Of a DNA stretch of 64,000 nt, positions 19,287 to 29,890 are shown one piece after another; the stretch's first letter is position 1, and each line of letters opens with the position of its first letter. A program made the position numbers and the translations under genes. The notes below the pieces were generated by a model, which did no database searches, was not told the origin of the DNA, and saw nothing but the letters and a program-made list of their open reading frames with translations. The stretch lies in NCBI GenBank assembly GCA_024229395.1, contig JAAESM010000074.1, positions 62,001 to 126,000 of the forward strand, in the 5' to 3' direction. The stretch comes from Planctomycetota bacterium. Its GTDB lineage: Bacteria > Planctomycetota > UBA1135.

Positions 19287-22275
19287 GGGAGACGACCTCC
19301 TCAGCAGCTTCGTGAGCCTCTAAAGATGGATGCGGGTTGCGGATGCGAGCCAGGAAGCTGATCCGCGGTTTGTTGTTGAGTTCAACCAGCAGCTTGTAGG
19401 CGCGGTCTTGCGACTGGGCCTTCAGCACACGGCTGTCTTCGTCGAGCAAGTCGCCGAACACGATCGCGTCGGCGGGACAAGCTTGCTCACAAGCAGTCTT
19501 GATAGCGCCATCTTCGATGAAGGTGTCGCGATTCTCGTTGCGGCTTTCAATCCGCGTGCGCTCGATGCGCTGTACGCAGAAGGTGCACTTCTCCATGACA
19601 CCGCGGTCGCGGACAGTGACATCCGGGTTGGCGGCCATCTTCAACACCTCGTTACCCGGCAGGGCAGCGTCTTTGTTGTGGTTGAAGTAGTTGAAGCGAC
19701 GAACCTTGTAAGGACAGTTGTTCGCACAGTATCGAGTACCGATGCAGCGGTTGTAGACCATGTCGTTGAGGCCTTCTTCGCTGTGGGTGGTTGCCGCTAC
19801 CGGGCACACCGATTCGCAAGGAGCGAGTTCGCAGTGCGCGCAGTTGATTGGCTGGTTGATCGCCTTCGGGTTCTCGGCATCTCCGAGGAAGTAGCGGTCG
19901 AGGCGGATCCAAGCCATCTCGCGGCCGCGCAGCACTTGTTCCTTACCGACGACGGAGATGTTGTTCTCCGACTGGCAAGCGATGGTGCAGCTTCCGCAAC
20001 CGGTGCATGAACTCAGGTCGATGGCCATCCCCCACTTGTGGTTGGTGTCCTTCTGCGAATCGAGTTCTTGCCACAGAGTTGTTTCATCGCCCCAGAAATC
20101 TGCGGCGTGCTTGGCGAAGGTCGAATCATGCTCGTAACCATCGAGCGTGTTCTCTTTGACCAGGTTCGGGAGACGACTTTGGCTACCTTCGGTGCCGATC
20201 GCGTCCATCGCGAAGTGATCTTGGGTCGTAGCCAGACGGTACGACTTGTTGGTCGCGGTCAAGCTGACGGCTGCCACATCCATGGCATCGGAACCGCGCA
20301 ACTTGTAGCTATCGAAACCGACCGTCTCGACGTCGTCGTCGTTCAGGCCAGCGACGTGACCGCCGTCGGTTCGACCAAAACCAAGCGCCAGCGTGATGGA
20401 ATCATCCGCGTGGCCTGGCATCAAGTAAGCAGCGACTTCGAGCTTGCGGCCGCCGACAGTCAGTTCGACTAGCGACTCGTGCTTGACGCCGAGGCGCTCA
20501 GCAGTGGCGAAGGAGATCAGCGCCGCGTTGTCCCAAGTCAACTTGGTCATTGGGTCTGGCAGCTCCTGCAACCAACCAAGGTTGGCGTAGCGGCCATCGC
20601 GCAATACGAAGTGAGGAATGAAGCGCAACTCCAGTCCCTCCATTGGCGTGGCGAGCTCAGGAAGTTCCTTGACCTTCACGCGGTAAGGCTTGGCGCCGGA
20701 ACCGGCGATGATGCCGTCGTGCAGAGCCTTGCGCCATGCGGTCGAACCGAGGCCCGAAGTCTGCTTGACGATTTCTTGGGAGCTTTGTGCTGCGCCGATT
20801 AAGCGAGCCAAAATCTCTGTCGTGCCGAGACCATCCCAAAGTGGGTTGATCAAAGGCTGACCGATCGAGACCGTGCCTTCTGGAGCTGCACCATCGGTCC
20901 AGATCTCCAACTCATGTGCTTGCGGCGCGTGCCAGGTGCACTTGGTCGAAGTCTCGTCGAGATACAAACCAAGGCGCACACTGTTGGTGACCTTGTCGAG
21001 CGCACCGCCGAAATCCAAATCGGCAGGCATGTCGTAGACAGGGTTTCCACCGAGGATCACCATGTCGGTGATGGTGCCGGCGTTCATCTTGGCGACTAGG
21101 TCCTTGACTGCATCGATGCCCGAGCCGTTGGCTTGAGCCTTGAAGTAGTCGACCGTCTTACCTTTGGCACCGAGCTCCACGTTCAGCGCTGCCACGTGGG
21201 CGTGCACTTCAGCTGGCTGACCTGGGCCACAGGTGATGACGCATTCGCCATTGTTCGCCTTCAAGTCGGAAGCAATCGCGGTGAGCATTTCATCCGCGTG
21301 CTTGGCCGAAAGCGTTGGTGCCGTGCCGCCAGAGATCTTGGCGCGCAGGGCCTTCACGAAAGCACCGATCTCAGAGCTGCGCAGTGGCAAGCGGTGATCG
21401 GCGAAACCACCACTCAAGGAGTAGTTGGCTTCGATCGAGTAGATGCGGTTCATCCAACCGGCTTCTGGCTTACGACGCGCGGTGACTTCACGCATCAGGC
21501 GCAGGGCCGATGGACCTTCATAGAGGAAGTCATCGTCAAGCGCGACGATGATCTTCGCATCACTCATGCGGTAGTAAGGGCGCGCGTTCAGGCCGAAGGC
21601 GATCTTGCTGCCCGCAACCTCGTTATCGCGTGCGATCGGCGAGTAGTCAACCCAAGTGGCCTGTGGGAAGGCCTTCAGGAACGACTCCTTCATGCGCAGC
21701 ATGGATGGCGACGCACTTGGTTCCGCCAGGACTGCGACAGCACCGCTGCCTGCTCCCTTCTTGGCGGCGATTCCTGCAGTGACTGCTGCGAAATCAGCGG
21801 CGGTCTTATCCACGGCGTTGCTTTCATCGTGATGGATCACGGTGCGGCTACGGTCTGGATCGTAGAGGCCTAGTGTTGCGGCTTGCGCGAAGGTCGACGT
21901 GGCACCGAGGGACTCAGGGTGCAGCGGGTTACCTTCGATCTTGGTCGGACGGCCATCGAAGCTCGTGACCTTGACGCCAACGGCAAAGCCATCGCTATCG
22001 AGGATGCTCGAGAAGTTCTTCGGCGTGCCCGGAGTCAAACCAGGGTTGCGATCGTTCAGCGGAAGCAACTTCTCTTCCTGCCAGCGGCAGCTCGTTGCGG
22101 TAGCCAATGCGACCGAAGCACCCATCAACTGGATGAAACGGCGACGCGAGGTGGTAGTCCACTCCTGATCGATTTGTCCAGCGAACTCGTTGTTCTGCGC
22201 GGCTGCGAATTCCGGCGTCTGCTCGAGGTCGTGGATACTACGCCAGTAGCGCTTGGTGGATTCGGATCGTTTCAT
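19279..22275 (-). CDS. actB: Alternative complex III subunit ActB, molybdopterin-type plus Fe-S
   Basis: The 998-residue protein fuses a molybdopterin oxidoreductase-like domain (which binds no molybdenum cofactor in characterised complexes) to a C-terminal ferredoxin-like domain. A Tat-type signal ([22 protein letters not shown]) lies about 50 residues in. The Fe-S part has [50 protein letters not shown] and CTFCVQR...[10 protein letters not shown] chose the ATG at 22275 because it forms an ATGA overlap with the actA stop; the frame extends six codons further. It passes electrons from quinol towards the ActA and ActE hemes. Confidence 0.95.
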   Translation of the reverse strand: MKRSESTKRYWRSIHDLEQTPEFAAAQNNEFAGQIDQEWTTTSRRRFIQLMGASVALATATSCRWQEEKLLPLNDRNPGLTPGTPKNFSSILDSDGFAVGVKVTSFDGRPTKIEGNPLHPESLGATSTFAQAATLGLYDPDRSRTVIHHDESNAVDKTAADFAAVTAGIAAKKGAGSGAVAVLAEPSASPSMLRMKESFLKAFPQATWVDYSPIARDNEVAGSKIAFGLNARPYYRMSDAKIIVALDDDFLYEGPSALRLMREVTARRKPEAGWMNRIYSIEANYSLSGGFADHRLPLRSSEIGAFVKALRAKISGGTAPTLSAKHADEMLTAIASDLKANNGECVITCGPGQPAEVHAHVAALNVELGAKGKTVDYFKAQANGSGIDAVKDLVAKMNAGTITDMVILGGNPVYDMPADLDFGGALDKVTNSVRLGLYLDETSTKCTWHAPQAHELEIWTDGAAPEGTVSIGQPLINPLWDGLGTTEILARLIGAAQSSQEIVKQTSGLGSTAWRKALHDGIIAGSGAKPYRVKVKELPELATPMEGLELRFIPHFVLRDGRYANLGWLQELPDPMTKLTWDNAALISFATAERLGVKHESLVELTVGGRKLEVAAYLMPGHADDSITLALGFGRTDGGHVAGLNDDDVETVGFDSYKLRGSDAMDVAAVSLTATNKSYRLATTQDHFAMDAIGTEGSQSRLPNLVKENTLDGYEHDSTFAKHAADFWGDETTLWQELDSQKDTNHKWGMAIDLSSCTGCGSCTIACQSENNISVVGKEQVLRGREMAWIRLDRYFLGDAENPKAINQPINCAHCELAPCESVCPVAATTHSEEGLNDMVYNRCIGTRYCANNCPYKVRRFNYFNHNKDAALPGNEVLKMAANPDVTVRDRGVMEKCTFCVQRIERTRIESRNENRDTFIEDGAIKTACEQACPADAIVFGDLLDEDSRVLKAQSQDRAYKLLVELNNKPRISFLARIRNPHPSLEAHEAAEEVVSHG

Positions 22276-22922
22276 CGGTGACAGGTGGAGCAATCCTCAC
22301 GTGGGTGAATGTTCTTCTCGGCGATGATGCGCATACCGAGGACATCGCGGTTCTCGGTGGTTTCCCAACCGAGATCGGTAATGTGCTCAGAAGGACGCAG
22401 GCGCGGAGCCGGGTCGCGGTGACACTCAAGGCACCAACCCATAGAGAGGCTTTCTTCCTGACGAACCACGTCCATCTGATCGACGCGTCCGTGGCACTCC
22501 ACACAACTCACACCAGCACTCAAGTGAGCACTGTGGTTGAAGTAGGCGTACTCGGGAAGGTCATGCACGCGAACCCATTCGATTGGGTTGCCGCTCTCGG
22601 CACTTTCGTGCAACGGGGCCAACAATGGGCTCTCCGGACGCACGCGCTCGTGACAATTCATGCAAGTGGAAGTTGGTGGCAGCGCTGCCATCGCACCGGT
22701 CTCAACGGTGTTATGGCAATAGCGACAATCCACACCAAGCTCACCGGCGTGAAGGGCATGACTGAAAGGGATCGGCTGCTCCGGCGCGTAACCTCGGTTG
22801 AGGTTGTCGGCCGAAAACGCATAAGTCATGAGCCCCACCAGGTAGATGGGGACAATGATTGCAGCGTACCCCATGATTGGACGAACACGGTCCGTCCACC
22901 TGGGAAAATGGTAGTCACTCAT
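22272..22922 (-). CDS. actA: Alternative complex III subunit ActA, pentaheme cytochrome c
   Basis: This is a 216-residue multiheme cytochrome with one N-terminal membrane anchor (MGYAAIIVPIYLVGLMTYAF). It has five CxxCH motifs: CRYCH, CMNCH, CVECH, CLECH and CSTCH. Five hemes, the anchor and the PFSHALHAGELGVDCRYCH entry match ActA. It heads the act operon. The 190 bases upstream (22923-23115) contain no gene, and I could not pick out a convincing promoter there. Confidence 0.94.
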   Translation of the reverse strand: MSDYHFPRWTDRVRPIMGYAAIIVPIYLVGLMTYAFSADNLNRGYAPEQPIPFSHALHAGELGVDCRYCHNTVETGAMAALPPTSTCMNCHERVRPESPLLAPLHESAESGNPIEWVRVHDLPEYAYFNHSAHLSAGVSCVECHGRVDQMDVVRQEESLSMGWCLECHRDPAPRLRPSEHITDLGWETTENRDVLGMRIIAEKNIHPREDCSTCHR

Positions 22923-23115
22923 TGTTAGGAAGCGGGAGTTCTTCCTGGGGAGACGGGAATTTGGGTTCCATCAGCCCCATTTTGAGGCGCACAGGATAGC
23001 GATGCGGCCGCTTTCAGGGAAGCTAAGTTCCTGCTGGAAAGGCAATTTTCTACCTCGGATTCGGGTTTATTGTTTTTCGCCCGCCGACCCCCACGTGTTG
23101 CCGTTTTTTAGTGCT

Positions 23116-23715
23116 TTATTTGGGGTGCACTTCCGGCCTTAGGTCCCCCCACACAAAAAGTGGGCTTCGAAGACTTACGGGCTTCGAGGATGAGGGGGAT
23201 TGGGGCGGGAAACAATGCTGTTGGACTGTTTTTGATGGTTCCATCAATCGAATGGCACAGCCATTCACTTTGCCTTCCGACTGGAAGGCATAGATCTCAT
23301 AGGTGAGGACTGCACCATCAGCCTTAGGCAGGCGCAGCAACCTGCCGGTCATCAACTCACCGAAGAACTCACGTTGCACCTCTTTGCGTTCGGTGATTTT
23401 CAATCCCTCCAATGTCATCAACTGCTCGATCTCAGCCTCCAGCGCCGGAATCAGCGCTGCCGGAGTGAAGTCACCCGCATTCGGAATCGACAACAAACGT
23501 ATCACTGGTTGGTTGGAATCTCCCATGGCGGGCGTGCGAATCTCCTGCAACAACACGCTCTCGGTCGAATTCTGCTTCGCCCGCCAACCGTCTGGGATTT
23601 CAAAATGAAAGGCGGTGCCACGAACATCATGCGAAAGGATCGCAGGGTCTTCCTGCGCTGACATCACGTCAGCGACAGGAAGAAAAAGGAGAGGAATCAG
23701 AAGGAGGGGGTTCAT
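23116..23715 (-). CDS. Secreted protein of unknown function, possibly frameshifted at its end
   Basis: About 199 residues from the ATG at 23715. It has a signal peptide (NPLLLIPLLFLPVADVMSAQ), then FHFEIPDGWRAKQNSTESVLLQEI, which is like small periplasmic proteins that begin 'F.vP.gW' (PsbP/YbdO-like fold, a guess), and TYEIYAFQSEGKVNGCAIRL. The last 35 residues (from CFPPQSPSSS) are low in hydrophobic periodicity and rich in Pro/Ser. The end may therefore have shifted frame around 23220. No operon partner is evident. Confidence 0.5.
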   Translation of the reverse strand: MNPLLLIPLLFLPVADVMSAQEDPAILSHDVRGTAFHFEIPDGWRAKQNSTESVLLQEIRTPAMGDSNQPVIRLLSIPNAGDFTPAALIPALEAEIEQLMTLEGLKITERKEVQREFFGELMTGRLLRLPKADGAVLTYEIYAFQSEGKVNGCAIRLMEPSKTVQQHCFPPQSPSSSKPVSLRSPLFVWGDLRPEVHPK

Positions 23716-23944
23716 GAAGGTTCGGGATGACATTCCTAGCCGAGCTCATTCACCATAAGCCATCGAACCTTGCAACACACAACCACCTCCATCCGCGCAG
23801 CGATACCTGCGTTCGATGTGTGGACCATGGTGTCCAGGGGCGGTTTCTCTGCGCACGACTTAGAAGTGGCGCAGCCATCTTCGCTGGAGTGCAGCAGAGA
23901 GTGTCGCCCAAAGGACACCCCACCCACACAAAAACCGCAGCAAC

Positions 23945-25084
23945 CTAAAGCGGAAACTTTCCGACCAAACGGTCGACGTCGCCTTTTTCGGCAACAATCC
24001 GCAGTGCATCGGCGACTTGGCGACGCAAGTGATGTGGCGGAGTGGCGAATACATCTTCCACCAGTGACTCCAATGGCGGGGCGCCGACGGTCTCGGCGTG
24101 ATCGACTGCATCCTTGATCTGCTCAGTCAACGACTGGTTCATCTGCTCGAGCTCTTCATCGTTCAGCAAGTCATGCTTGAACAAGTAGTTTTCCATTCGT
24201 GCGAGCGGATCGCGCTTGGCCCAATACTCGACCTCTTCCTCGTTGCGATAACGCGTTGGATCGTCGGAACTGGAGTGCCCACCTTGGCGGTAGCAACGCA
24301 AGTTCAACAAGCTAGGACCTTTGCCGGCCAACGCGCGCTGACGCGCTTCTTCCACCGCATCGAAAACCGCGAACACATCCATGCCGTCGACATTGAAACC
24401 GGGCATGCCATAAGCCACGGCCTTATCGGCGTAGGACTTGGCAGCGGTCTGCTTGGCGCTTGGCAGTGAGATTGCCCAACCGTTATCGATCACCAAAAAC
24501 ACTACCGGCGCTTTGTAAACGCCCGCGAAGTTCATCGCTGAATGAAAGCCACTGGTGCTGGTTGCACCATCACCGGTGTAGGCCGCGACGACATTCTTTT
24601 CGCCGCGTCGTTGCATAGCCATGGCTGCACCAACAGCATGTGGCATCTGTGTACCGAGCACACTCGACCAGCTGGGGAAGTTCCCTTCCTTATATTGGAA
24701 GTGGTTCGGCATCTGCCGTCCTTTGGCTGTGTCTTCGGCATTGCCGAACATATGCGCCACGTAATCGTTCATTGACATGCCGCGTTGCAAGGTGACACCA
24801 CCTTCACGCAGCGCCGAGAAGATCCAATCACTGGCGCCAAAGGCTTGGGCCGAGGCATGAATCGCGCCCTCCTGCCCCATCGAGGAACCCACGAAACCAA
24901 CACGCCCTTGGCGCTGCAGCTTCATCATGCGTGCATCCATCAAACGCGTGGTCAACATCGCGCGATGGATCGCCAACAAGTCATTGCTCTGTGGCTCCAC
25001 ACCCTTGAATGCCTTCAAGAGTGCAGTACCGTCTTCGCGCATGGCCTTGCGGACGGTGACGCCTTTGGGTTCGACGACGCGCAT
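23945..25084 (-). CDS. 2-oxoacid dehydrogenase E1 alpha, second copy
   Basis: This is the thiamine-diphosphate-dependent E1 alpha subunit of a pyruvate or branched-chain 2-oxoacid dehydrogenase (379 residues). The ThDP motif begins GDGATSTSGFHSAMNFAGVYK and ends VIDNGWAIS, where the family, and the other copy at 27.7 kb, have NN. The loop RQGGHSSSDDPTRY matches branched-chain-type E1. It starts 5 bases after the E2 stop and closes the lipA-E1a-E1b-E2 operon. There is no second E1 beta, so it either shares the single E1 beta or acts in a different way. The family is certain; the substrate is not. Confidence 0.88.
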   Translation of the reverse strand: MRVVEPKGVTVRKAMREDGTALLKAFKGVEPQSNDLLAIHRAMLTTRLMDARMMKLQRQGRVGFVGSSMGQEGAIHASAQAFGASDWIFSALREGGVTLQRGMSMNDYVAHMFGNAEDTAKGRQMPNHFQYKEGNFPSWSSVLGTQMPHAVGAAMAMQRRGEKNVVAAYTGDGATSTSGFHSAMNFAGVYKAPVVFLVIDNGWAISLPSAKQTAAKSYADKAVAYGMPGFNVDGMDVFAVFDAVEEARQRALAGKGPSLLNLRCYRQGGHSSSDDPTRYRNEEEVEYWAKRDPLARMENYLFKHDLLNDEELEQMNQSLTEQIKDAVDHAETVGAPPLESLVEDVFATPPHHLRRQVADALRIVAEKGDVDRLVGKFPL

Positions 25085-25088
25085 CGAT

Positions 25089-26756
25089 CTACAGCAGCAT
25101 CAAGCTCGGATCTTCGAGAAACTCGCGTACGCGAACCATGAAGCGTGCGCCGTCAGCGCCATCGACAATGCGGTGGTCAATGCTAATCGACAGGTTCATG
25201 ACCTGAGCGGCCACGATGTCGTCGCCCTTACAGCGAGGCATCTTGCGCATGGTGTGCACGCCCATGATCGCAACTTCAGGGAAGTTGATGATCGGAGTAG
25301 CAAGGATGCCGCCGATGTTACCGGCGTTGCTGATGCTGAAGGTGCTGTCGGCGAAGTCAGCTGGCTTGAGCTTGCCGTCGCGCGCGCGTCCAGCAATGCT
25401 CATCAAGTCGGCGGACAACTGCAAGATGCTCTTCAGGTGTGCATCGTGCACCACCGGAACGACCAGGCCGTTCGGAGTATCGACTGCGATACCAAGGTTC
25501 ACATATTGCTTCTGCACGATCACGCCGCGCTCTTCATCGAGCTCGGAGTTGAGCTGCGGGAACTCCATCAACGCCAACGCAGTGGCCTTCATGATGTAAC
25601 CCATATAAGTCACCTTGATGCCGTGGCGCTCGCCGATTGCCTTGGCGCGCGTGCGTGCCGAAACCATCTCGGTGCAATCCACTTCTTCGATCAACGAGAA
25701 GTGCGTTGCGGTGAACTTGGAACGCGCCATCGCTTCTGCAGTCTTACGACGGATGCCGCGGAACGGAATCTCTTCCGTCTCACGCGCGCCGACGACTTGT
25801 GGGAAGTTCGGTAGCGGTTGTGGTGCAGCAGCGGCTGGTGCCGGTGCGGCAACCGGTGGTGCAGCAACTGGAGCTGCTGGTGCAGCTGCAGCAGCGCGTA
25901 CATCTTCTGGCTTCACGCGACCTTTCGGGCCGGAGCCAATCACGGTGGTCAAATCCACTCCCATCTCACGTGCCAAGCGGCGCGTGGCTGGTGCGGCCAA
26001 AACCTTGCGGTTCGGATCGGCTGGGATGGTCGCAGCGGGTGCGGCAGCTGCAGCCGTAACTGGTGCAGCGACAGGCGCGCCGGCCGGAGCCGGAGCTGCA
26101 GCAGCGGCGGGTGCAGCAGCACCTCCACCATCACCGGTTGCGATGATGAAAATCACATCACCCACGGTGGCAACTTCGCCTTCCCCAACCAAGGTCGATT
26201 GCAACACACCGGAAACCGGTGCTGGAATCTCGACGGTGGCCTTATCGGTCATCACCTCAACAACCGGCTCATCTTCCGCGACGGTCCCGCCTTCGGCAAC
26301 GATCCAACGCACGATCTCACCTTCGTGAACACCTTCACCAATATCTGGCAGAGGGAACTCGAACAAGCTACCGCCACCAGCTGGCGCGGCAGGAGCAGCG
26401 GGTGCTGCGACCGGAGCGGCTACTGGAGCCGGTGCTGCAACCGGAGGAGCAGCCACTGGAGCCGGAGCCTCAACTGCAGGAGCGGCTGGTGCAGCTGCTG
26501 GAGCGGCGCCAGCACCACCTTGATCGATCACGAAGATTACGTCGCCAACGTTGGCTACGTCGCCCTCGGCGAAACGGTGGCTGGTCACGACGCCGGAAGC
26601 TGGTGCAGGGATCTCAACGGTGGCTTTGTCGGTCATCACCTCGACGACCGGCTCATCTTCTGAGACCGATGCGCCTTCAGCGACAATCCAACGAACGATT
26701 TCACCTTCGTGAACACCTTCCCCAATGTCAGGAAGCGGGAATTCTAGAGTAGTCAT
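25089..26756 (-). CDS. 2-oxoacid dehydrogenase E2, dihydrolipoamide acyltransferase
   Basis: The 555-residue protein has two lipoyl domains with the modified lysines at about K44 and K172, each in VEVMTDKATVEIP. Long Ala-Pro linkers and a peripheral-subunit-binding domain (VLAAPATRRLAREMGVDLTTV) follow. The C-terminal catalytic domain carries the active-site histidine in SISIDHRIVDGADG. The two lipoyl domains are almost identical in residues and codons, pointing to a recent internal duplication. It is the core of the E1-E2 complex; no E3 gene is in the window. LipA from the same operon would supply lipoate. Confidence 0.94.
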   Translation of the reverse strand: MTTLEFPLPDIGEGVHEGEIVRWIVAEGASVSEDEPVVEVMTDKATVEIPAPASGVVTSHRFAEGDVANVGDVIFVIDQGGAGAAPAAAPAAPAVEAPAPVAAPPVAAPAPVAAPVAAPAAPAAPAGGGSLFEFPLPDIGEGVHEGEIVRWIVAEGGTVAEDEPVVEVMTDKATVEIPAPVSGVLQSTLVGEGEVATVGDVIFIIATGDGGGAAAPAAAAAPAPAGAPVAAPVTAAAAAPAATIPADPNRKVLAAPATRRLAREMGVDLTTVIGSGPKGRVKPEDVRAAAAAPAAPVAAPPVAAPAPAAAAPQPLPNFPQVVGARETEEIPFRGIRRKTAEAMARSKFTATHFSLIEEVDCTEMVSARTRAKAIGERHGIKVTYMGYIMKATALALMEFPQLNSELDEERGVIVQKQYVNLGIAVDTPNGLVVPVVHDAHLKSILQLSADLMSIAGRARDGKLKPADFADSTFSISNAGNIGGILATPIINFPEVAIMGVHTMRKMPRCKGDDIVAAQVMNLSISIDHRIVDGADGARFMVRVREFLEDPSLMLL

Positions 26757-26770
26757 TTTTTAACCGTTGA

Positions 26771-27748
26771 TTAGAAGTCCAGAACTTCTTCGATTGCATC
26801 AAGAACACGACGCGCATCAGGCATGTAGTAGTTCTCGAGGGTGTTTGGGAATGGGGTATCGAAGCCGGCGACGCGCTTGATCGGCGCCTCGATGGATTCG
26901 ATCGCGCGCTCGGCGATCAATGCCGAGAGCTCCGCGCCGTAACCGCAGAAACGCGGTGCTTCATGCACGATCACCACGCGACCGCAATCGCGCGCGGCTT
27001 GCAGCACCGACTCTTCATCGAGTGGCATCAGCGTACGCAGATCAACCACGCGTACATCCTTGTTACGCGAATCCTTGATGCGCTTGGCGGCATCGGTGCA
27101 TACCGGAACCATTGCGCCGTAGCAGAACACAGCCACGTCGCCGCCTTCGGTCACGTTGCGGGTCTTCGACAGCTCCACTTCATAGATGCCACTAGGCACG
27201 TCTTCGCGGAATGCGCGGTACAAGGCCTTTGGCTCCATGAACAACACCGGGTCAGGATCGTTGATCGAAGCGATCAGCAGACCCTTGGCATCGTAGGGAG
27301 TACTCGGAATCACCACCTTCAGACCAGGCGTGTGCGCGAAGTAAGCCTCGCCGGATTGCGAGTGGTACAGACCACCCTTGATGCCACCGCCATAAGGCGT
27401 GCGGATCACCATGGGCACGGTGTACTGACCACCGGAGCGGTAACGAATCTTGGCGGCCTCGGAAACGATCTGGTCGAAGGCCGGGAAGATGAAATCCTGG
27501 AACTGGATCTCACAAACCGGCTTCATGCCATTCATTGCCATGCCGACGCCAACACCAATGATGCCGTCTTCGCTCAATGGGGTGTCGAAGCAACGCTCTT
27601 CACCGAACTCATCGGTGAGCTTTTCGGTTGCCAAGAAAACGCCGCCTTTCGGCCCGACGTCTTCGCCCATCACGAGAACGGAATCATCTTCCTTCATGAT
27701 CGAGCGCAGTCCGTCATTGACGGCTTGTACTAATGTGAGTTCGGTCAC
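26771..27748 (-). CDS. 2-oxoacid dehydrogenase E1 beta
   Basis: This is the 325-residue E1 beta subunit, with TLVQAVNDGLRSIMKEDDSVLVMGEDVG at the N-terminus, the catalytic-region CFDTPLSEDGIIGVGVGMAMNG, and DQIVSEAAKIRYRSGG. It also has VVDLRTLMPLDEESVLQAARDCGRVVIVHEA of the transketolase C-terminal domain. Its ATG overlaps the stop of the first E1 alpha gene (ATGA), so the two are probably translated together as the alpha2beta2 E1. Confidence 0.94.
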   Translation of the reverse strand: MTELTLVQAVNDGLRSIMKEDDSVLVMGEDVGPKGGVFLATEKLTDEFGEERCFDTPLSEDGIIGVGVGMAMNGMKPVCEIQFQDFIFPAFDQIVSEAAKIRYRSGGQYTVPMVIRTPYGGGIKGGLYHSQSGEAYFAHTPGLKVVIPSTPYDAKGLLIASINDPDPVLFMEPKALYRAFREDVPSGIYEVELSKTRNVTEGGDVAVFCYGAMVPVCTDAAKRIKDSRNKDVRVVDLRTLMPLDEESVLQAARDCGRVVIVHEAPRFCGYGAELSALIAERAIESIEAPIKRVAGFDTPFPNTLENYYMPDARRVLDAIEEVLDF

Positions 27749-28860
27749 AGTGGGAATTCTCCTTTCTCGTCGACGGCTTCGTCGCGTTCGGCGTGGTGTT
27801 TGATGCAGCTCTCCATCTGGGCTTCCAGATGCGGCGGTACTTTCTCGAAGACATCGGTGAAGATGGTGCCGAGCACAGGACGCGATTTCGCGTGTGCGGC
27901 ATCTGCGGCGTTCTTCATTTCATCAGCCGCTTCTTCAGCGATCTCTTCGGCGCGCTCATCAGTGAGATGACCTTCGCTGATTAACCAGTTGCGCAAGCGC
28001 ATCAGAGGATCACGTTTCTGCCATTTCTTGATCAGGTCGGCATCGACGTAACGACTTGGATCATCGGAAGTGGAGTGGCCGCCCATGCGGAAGGTGTAGG
28101 CCTCGATCAAGGTCGGGCCTTTGCCTTCACGGGCGCGCTTGGCTGCATCCGATACGGCCTTGTAGACCGCAAGCGCATCGTTGCCATCGACGCGCACGCC
28201 TGGCATTCCATAAGCCTTGGCCTTGATGGCATAGGACTCGGAAGCAGTCTGCTTATCGCTGTGGCAGCTGATGGCGAACTGGTTGTTCTGGCACAAGAAC
28301 ACGATCGGCGCCTTGTAGACACCGGCGAAGTTCAAGCCGGAATGAAATCCGCTCGAACTGGTGGTGCCGTCGCCAAAGGTGGTCAACACTGCGCCATCTT
28401 CGCCGCGGTTCTTCATGGCCATTGCCATGCCCACAGCCTGCGGGATCTGCGTGCCGAGCGGCGACGAGATCGAGAAGAACTTGGCAGGTTCGGTGAAGGT
28501 GAAGTGCACCGGCATCTGACGGCCGACGGCGTTGTCTTCACAGTTGCCGAACATGTTGTCGAACATCTTCTCTGGGCTGATGTTGTGGTAGAACAACATC
28601 GCGAAATCCCGGTAGTAAGGAGCGAACCAGTCGCGGCTTGGGTCCATGGCCGCTGCGGCGCCGGCGGAGACGGCCTCGATGCCGAGGTTCGGCACGGAGA
28701 ACCCGATGCGTCCGGTCCGCTGCAGCTTCATGCAGCGGTCGTCGAAGGCCCGGGTCTGAACGATGGAGCGGTACATCTGCAGCAGGACGTCGCGCTTCAA
28801 GCGCGGGGCCTTGCCGACCTTCTTGCCGGTCTCATCGAGGATCTGGAGGAGTTCAGACAT
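27745..28860 (-). CDS. 2-oxoacid dehydrogenase E1 alpha, first copy
   Basis: The 371-residue E1 alpha has the full ThDP motif, starting [21 protein letters not shown] and ending CQNNQFAIS. Substrate and regulatory loops include [16 protein letters not shown] and [14 protein letters not shown]. The latter resembles branched-chain 2-oxoacid dehydrogenase E1 more than E. coli-type pyruvate dehydrogenase. It lies between lipA (8-base overlap) and E1 beta (ATGA overlap). It is probably the main E1 alpha because it keeps the usual NN pair and is coupled to E1 beta. Confidence 0.92.
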   Translation of the reverse strand: MSELLQILDETGKKVGKAPRLKRDVLLQMYRSIVQTRAFDDRCMKLQRTGRIGFSVPNLGIEAVSAGAAAAMDPSRDWFAPYYRDFAMLFYHNISPEKMFDNMFGNCEDNAVGRQMPVHFTFTEPAKFFSISSPLGTQIPQAVGMAMAMKNRGEDGAVLTTFGDGTTSSSGFHSGLNFAGVYKAPIVFLCQNNQFAISCHSDKQTASESYAIKAKAYGMPGVRVDGNDALAVYKAVSDAAKRAREGKGPTLIEAYTFRMGGHSTSDDPSRYVDADLIKKWQKRDPLMRLRNWLISEGHLTDERAEEIAEEAADEMKNAADAAHAKSRPVLGTIFTDVFEKVPPHLEAQMESCIKHHAERDEAVDEKGEFPL

Positions 28861-29746
28861 TTAGTGCTTGGCGACTCATCACGAAGTTCTCTGCTGCCTT
28901 GTAGGAGGAGCGCACCAACGGACCCGATGCGCAGTAGGCGAAACCAAGCTCCTGCTCGGCGACCGCCTTCCACTGATCGAATTTCTCTGGAGTCACGAAC
29001 TCTTCAACCGCGATATGCCGCTTTGTGGGTTGTAGGTATTGCCCGAGGGTGAGGATTTCCACCCCTGCCTCGCGCAAGTCCACCATGGTCTGGCGGATTT
29101 CAGAATCGGTCTCGCCAAGGCCCAGCATGATGGACGACTTGGTCACGACCTCTGGCCGGTAACGCTTGGCTTCGCGCAGGACGTCCAAGGTTTGGCTGTA
29201 AGTTGCGCGCACATCACGCACCCGGCGATGCAAACGTTCTACCGTTTCAATGTTGTGCGCGAAGACATCTAGCTCGGCATCGCAGATGGTCTGGATGCAA
29301 TCGACCCGACCCTGAAAATCAGGGGTGAGGGCTTCGATCAGCAAGTCGGGGCGCTTGGCCTTCAGTGCCGAGATGGTGGCCGCATAGTGCCCTGCGCCAA
29401 AGTCCGGCAAGTCGTCGCGGTCCACGCTGGTGAGCACGATATAGCGCAAACCAGGGATCTCGGCGCCAGAAGCCACTTTGGCCGGCTCTTCTGGATCCAA
29501 CCACCCTTGAGGGTTGCCGGTCTTGACCGCACAAAAGCGACAACCGCGCGTGCAGGTATCGCCGAGCAACATCACGGTGGCGGTGCCGTCGGCCCAACAT
29601 TCGCCCTGATTAGGACAACGGGCCTCTTCGCAAACCGTGTACAAACTTCTTTCTCGTAAAGATTTGCGCAGGTCCGCGACTGCTGGCCCGGTGGGCAGCT
29701 TCATCTTTAGCCAGGAGGGTTTTGGTTGTTTCACAGCAGCAGTCAA
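28853..29746 (-). CDS. lipA: Lipoyl synthase
   Basis: This radical SAM enzyme inserts two sulfurs into octanoyl groups on lipoyl domains. It has both cluster motifs: [13 protein letters not shown] for the auxiliary, sulfur-donating 4Fe-4S cluster and [10 protein letters not shown] for the SAM cluster. It also has [16 protein letters not shown], the family's NVETVERL-like [16 protein letters not shown], and the conserved C-terminal VRSSYKAAE serine. The TTG at 29746 is the longest start; GTG at 29734 or ATG at 29704 are alternatives. It leads the operon for the 2-oxoacid dehydrogenase whose E2 needs lipoate. Confidence 0.95.
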   Translation of the reverse strand: MTAAVKQPKPSWLKMKLPTGPAVADLRKSLRERSLYTVCEEARCPNQGECWADGTATVMLLGDTCTRGCRFCAVKTGNPQGWLDPEEPAKVASGAEIPGLRYIVLTSVDRDDLPDFGAGHYAATISALKAKRPDLLIEALTPDFQGRVDCIQTICDAELDVFAHNIETVERLHRRVRDVRATYSQTLDVLREAKRYRPEVVTKSSIMLGLGETDSEIRQTMVDLREAGVEILTLGQYLQPTKRHIAVEEFVTPEKFDQWKAVAEQELGFAYCASGPLVRSSYKAAENFVMSRQALNV

Positions 29747-29864
29747 GAAAACTTGAAGGGGAGATTATAGCTTTGCCTAAGCCAGGCCTCGCTGAAATCA
29801 ATTCGGCAATATTGCCGAACTTTTTATTTTACCTAGACCAATTTTCTTTACTGCCAATAAGTGT

Positions 29865-29870
29865 AGGAGG
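29865..29870 (+). promoter_or_regulatory. Orphan strong Shine-Dalgarno AGGAGG
   Basis: A perfect AGGAGG precedes the decayed gene at 29891. No ATG, GTG or TTG in the signal-peptide frame lies at a usable distance; the nearest GTG in that frame (29885) is followed at once by TGA. It looks like the surviving ribosome-binding site of a gene whose start has been lost. Confidence 0.5.
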
Positions 29871-29890
29871 AATCTGCTTTTCACGTGTGA

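Noticed and set aside
25615-26663. Long plus-strand frames opposite the E2 gene
   Set aside because: They are the complement of Ala/Pro-rich linkers and repeated lipoyl domains; the composition is Gly/Ser/Cys-rich with no motif.
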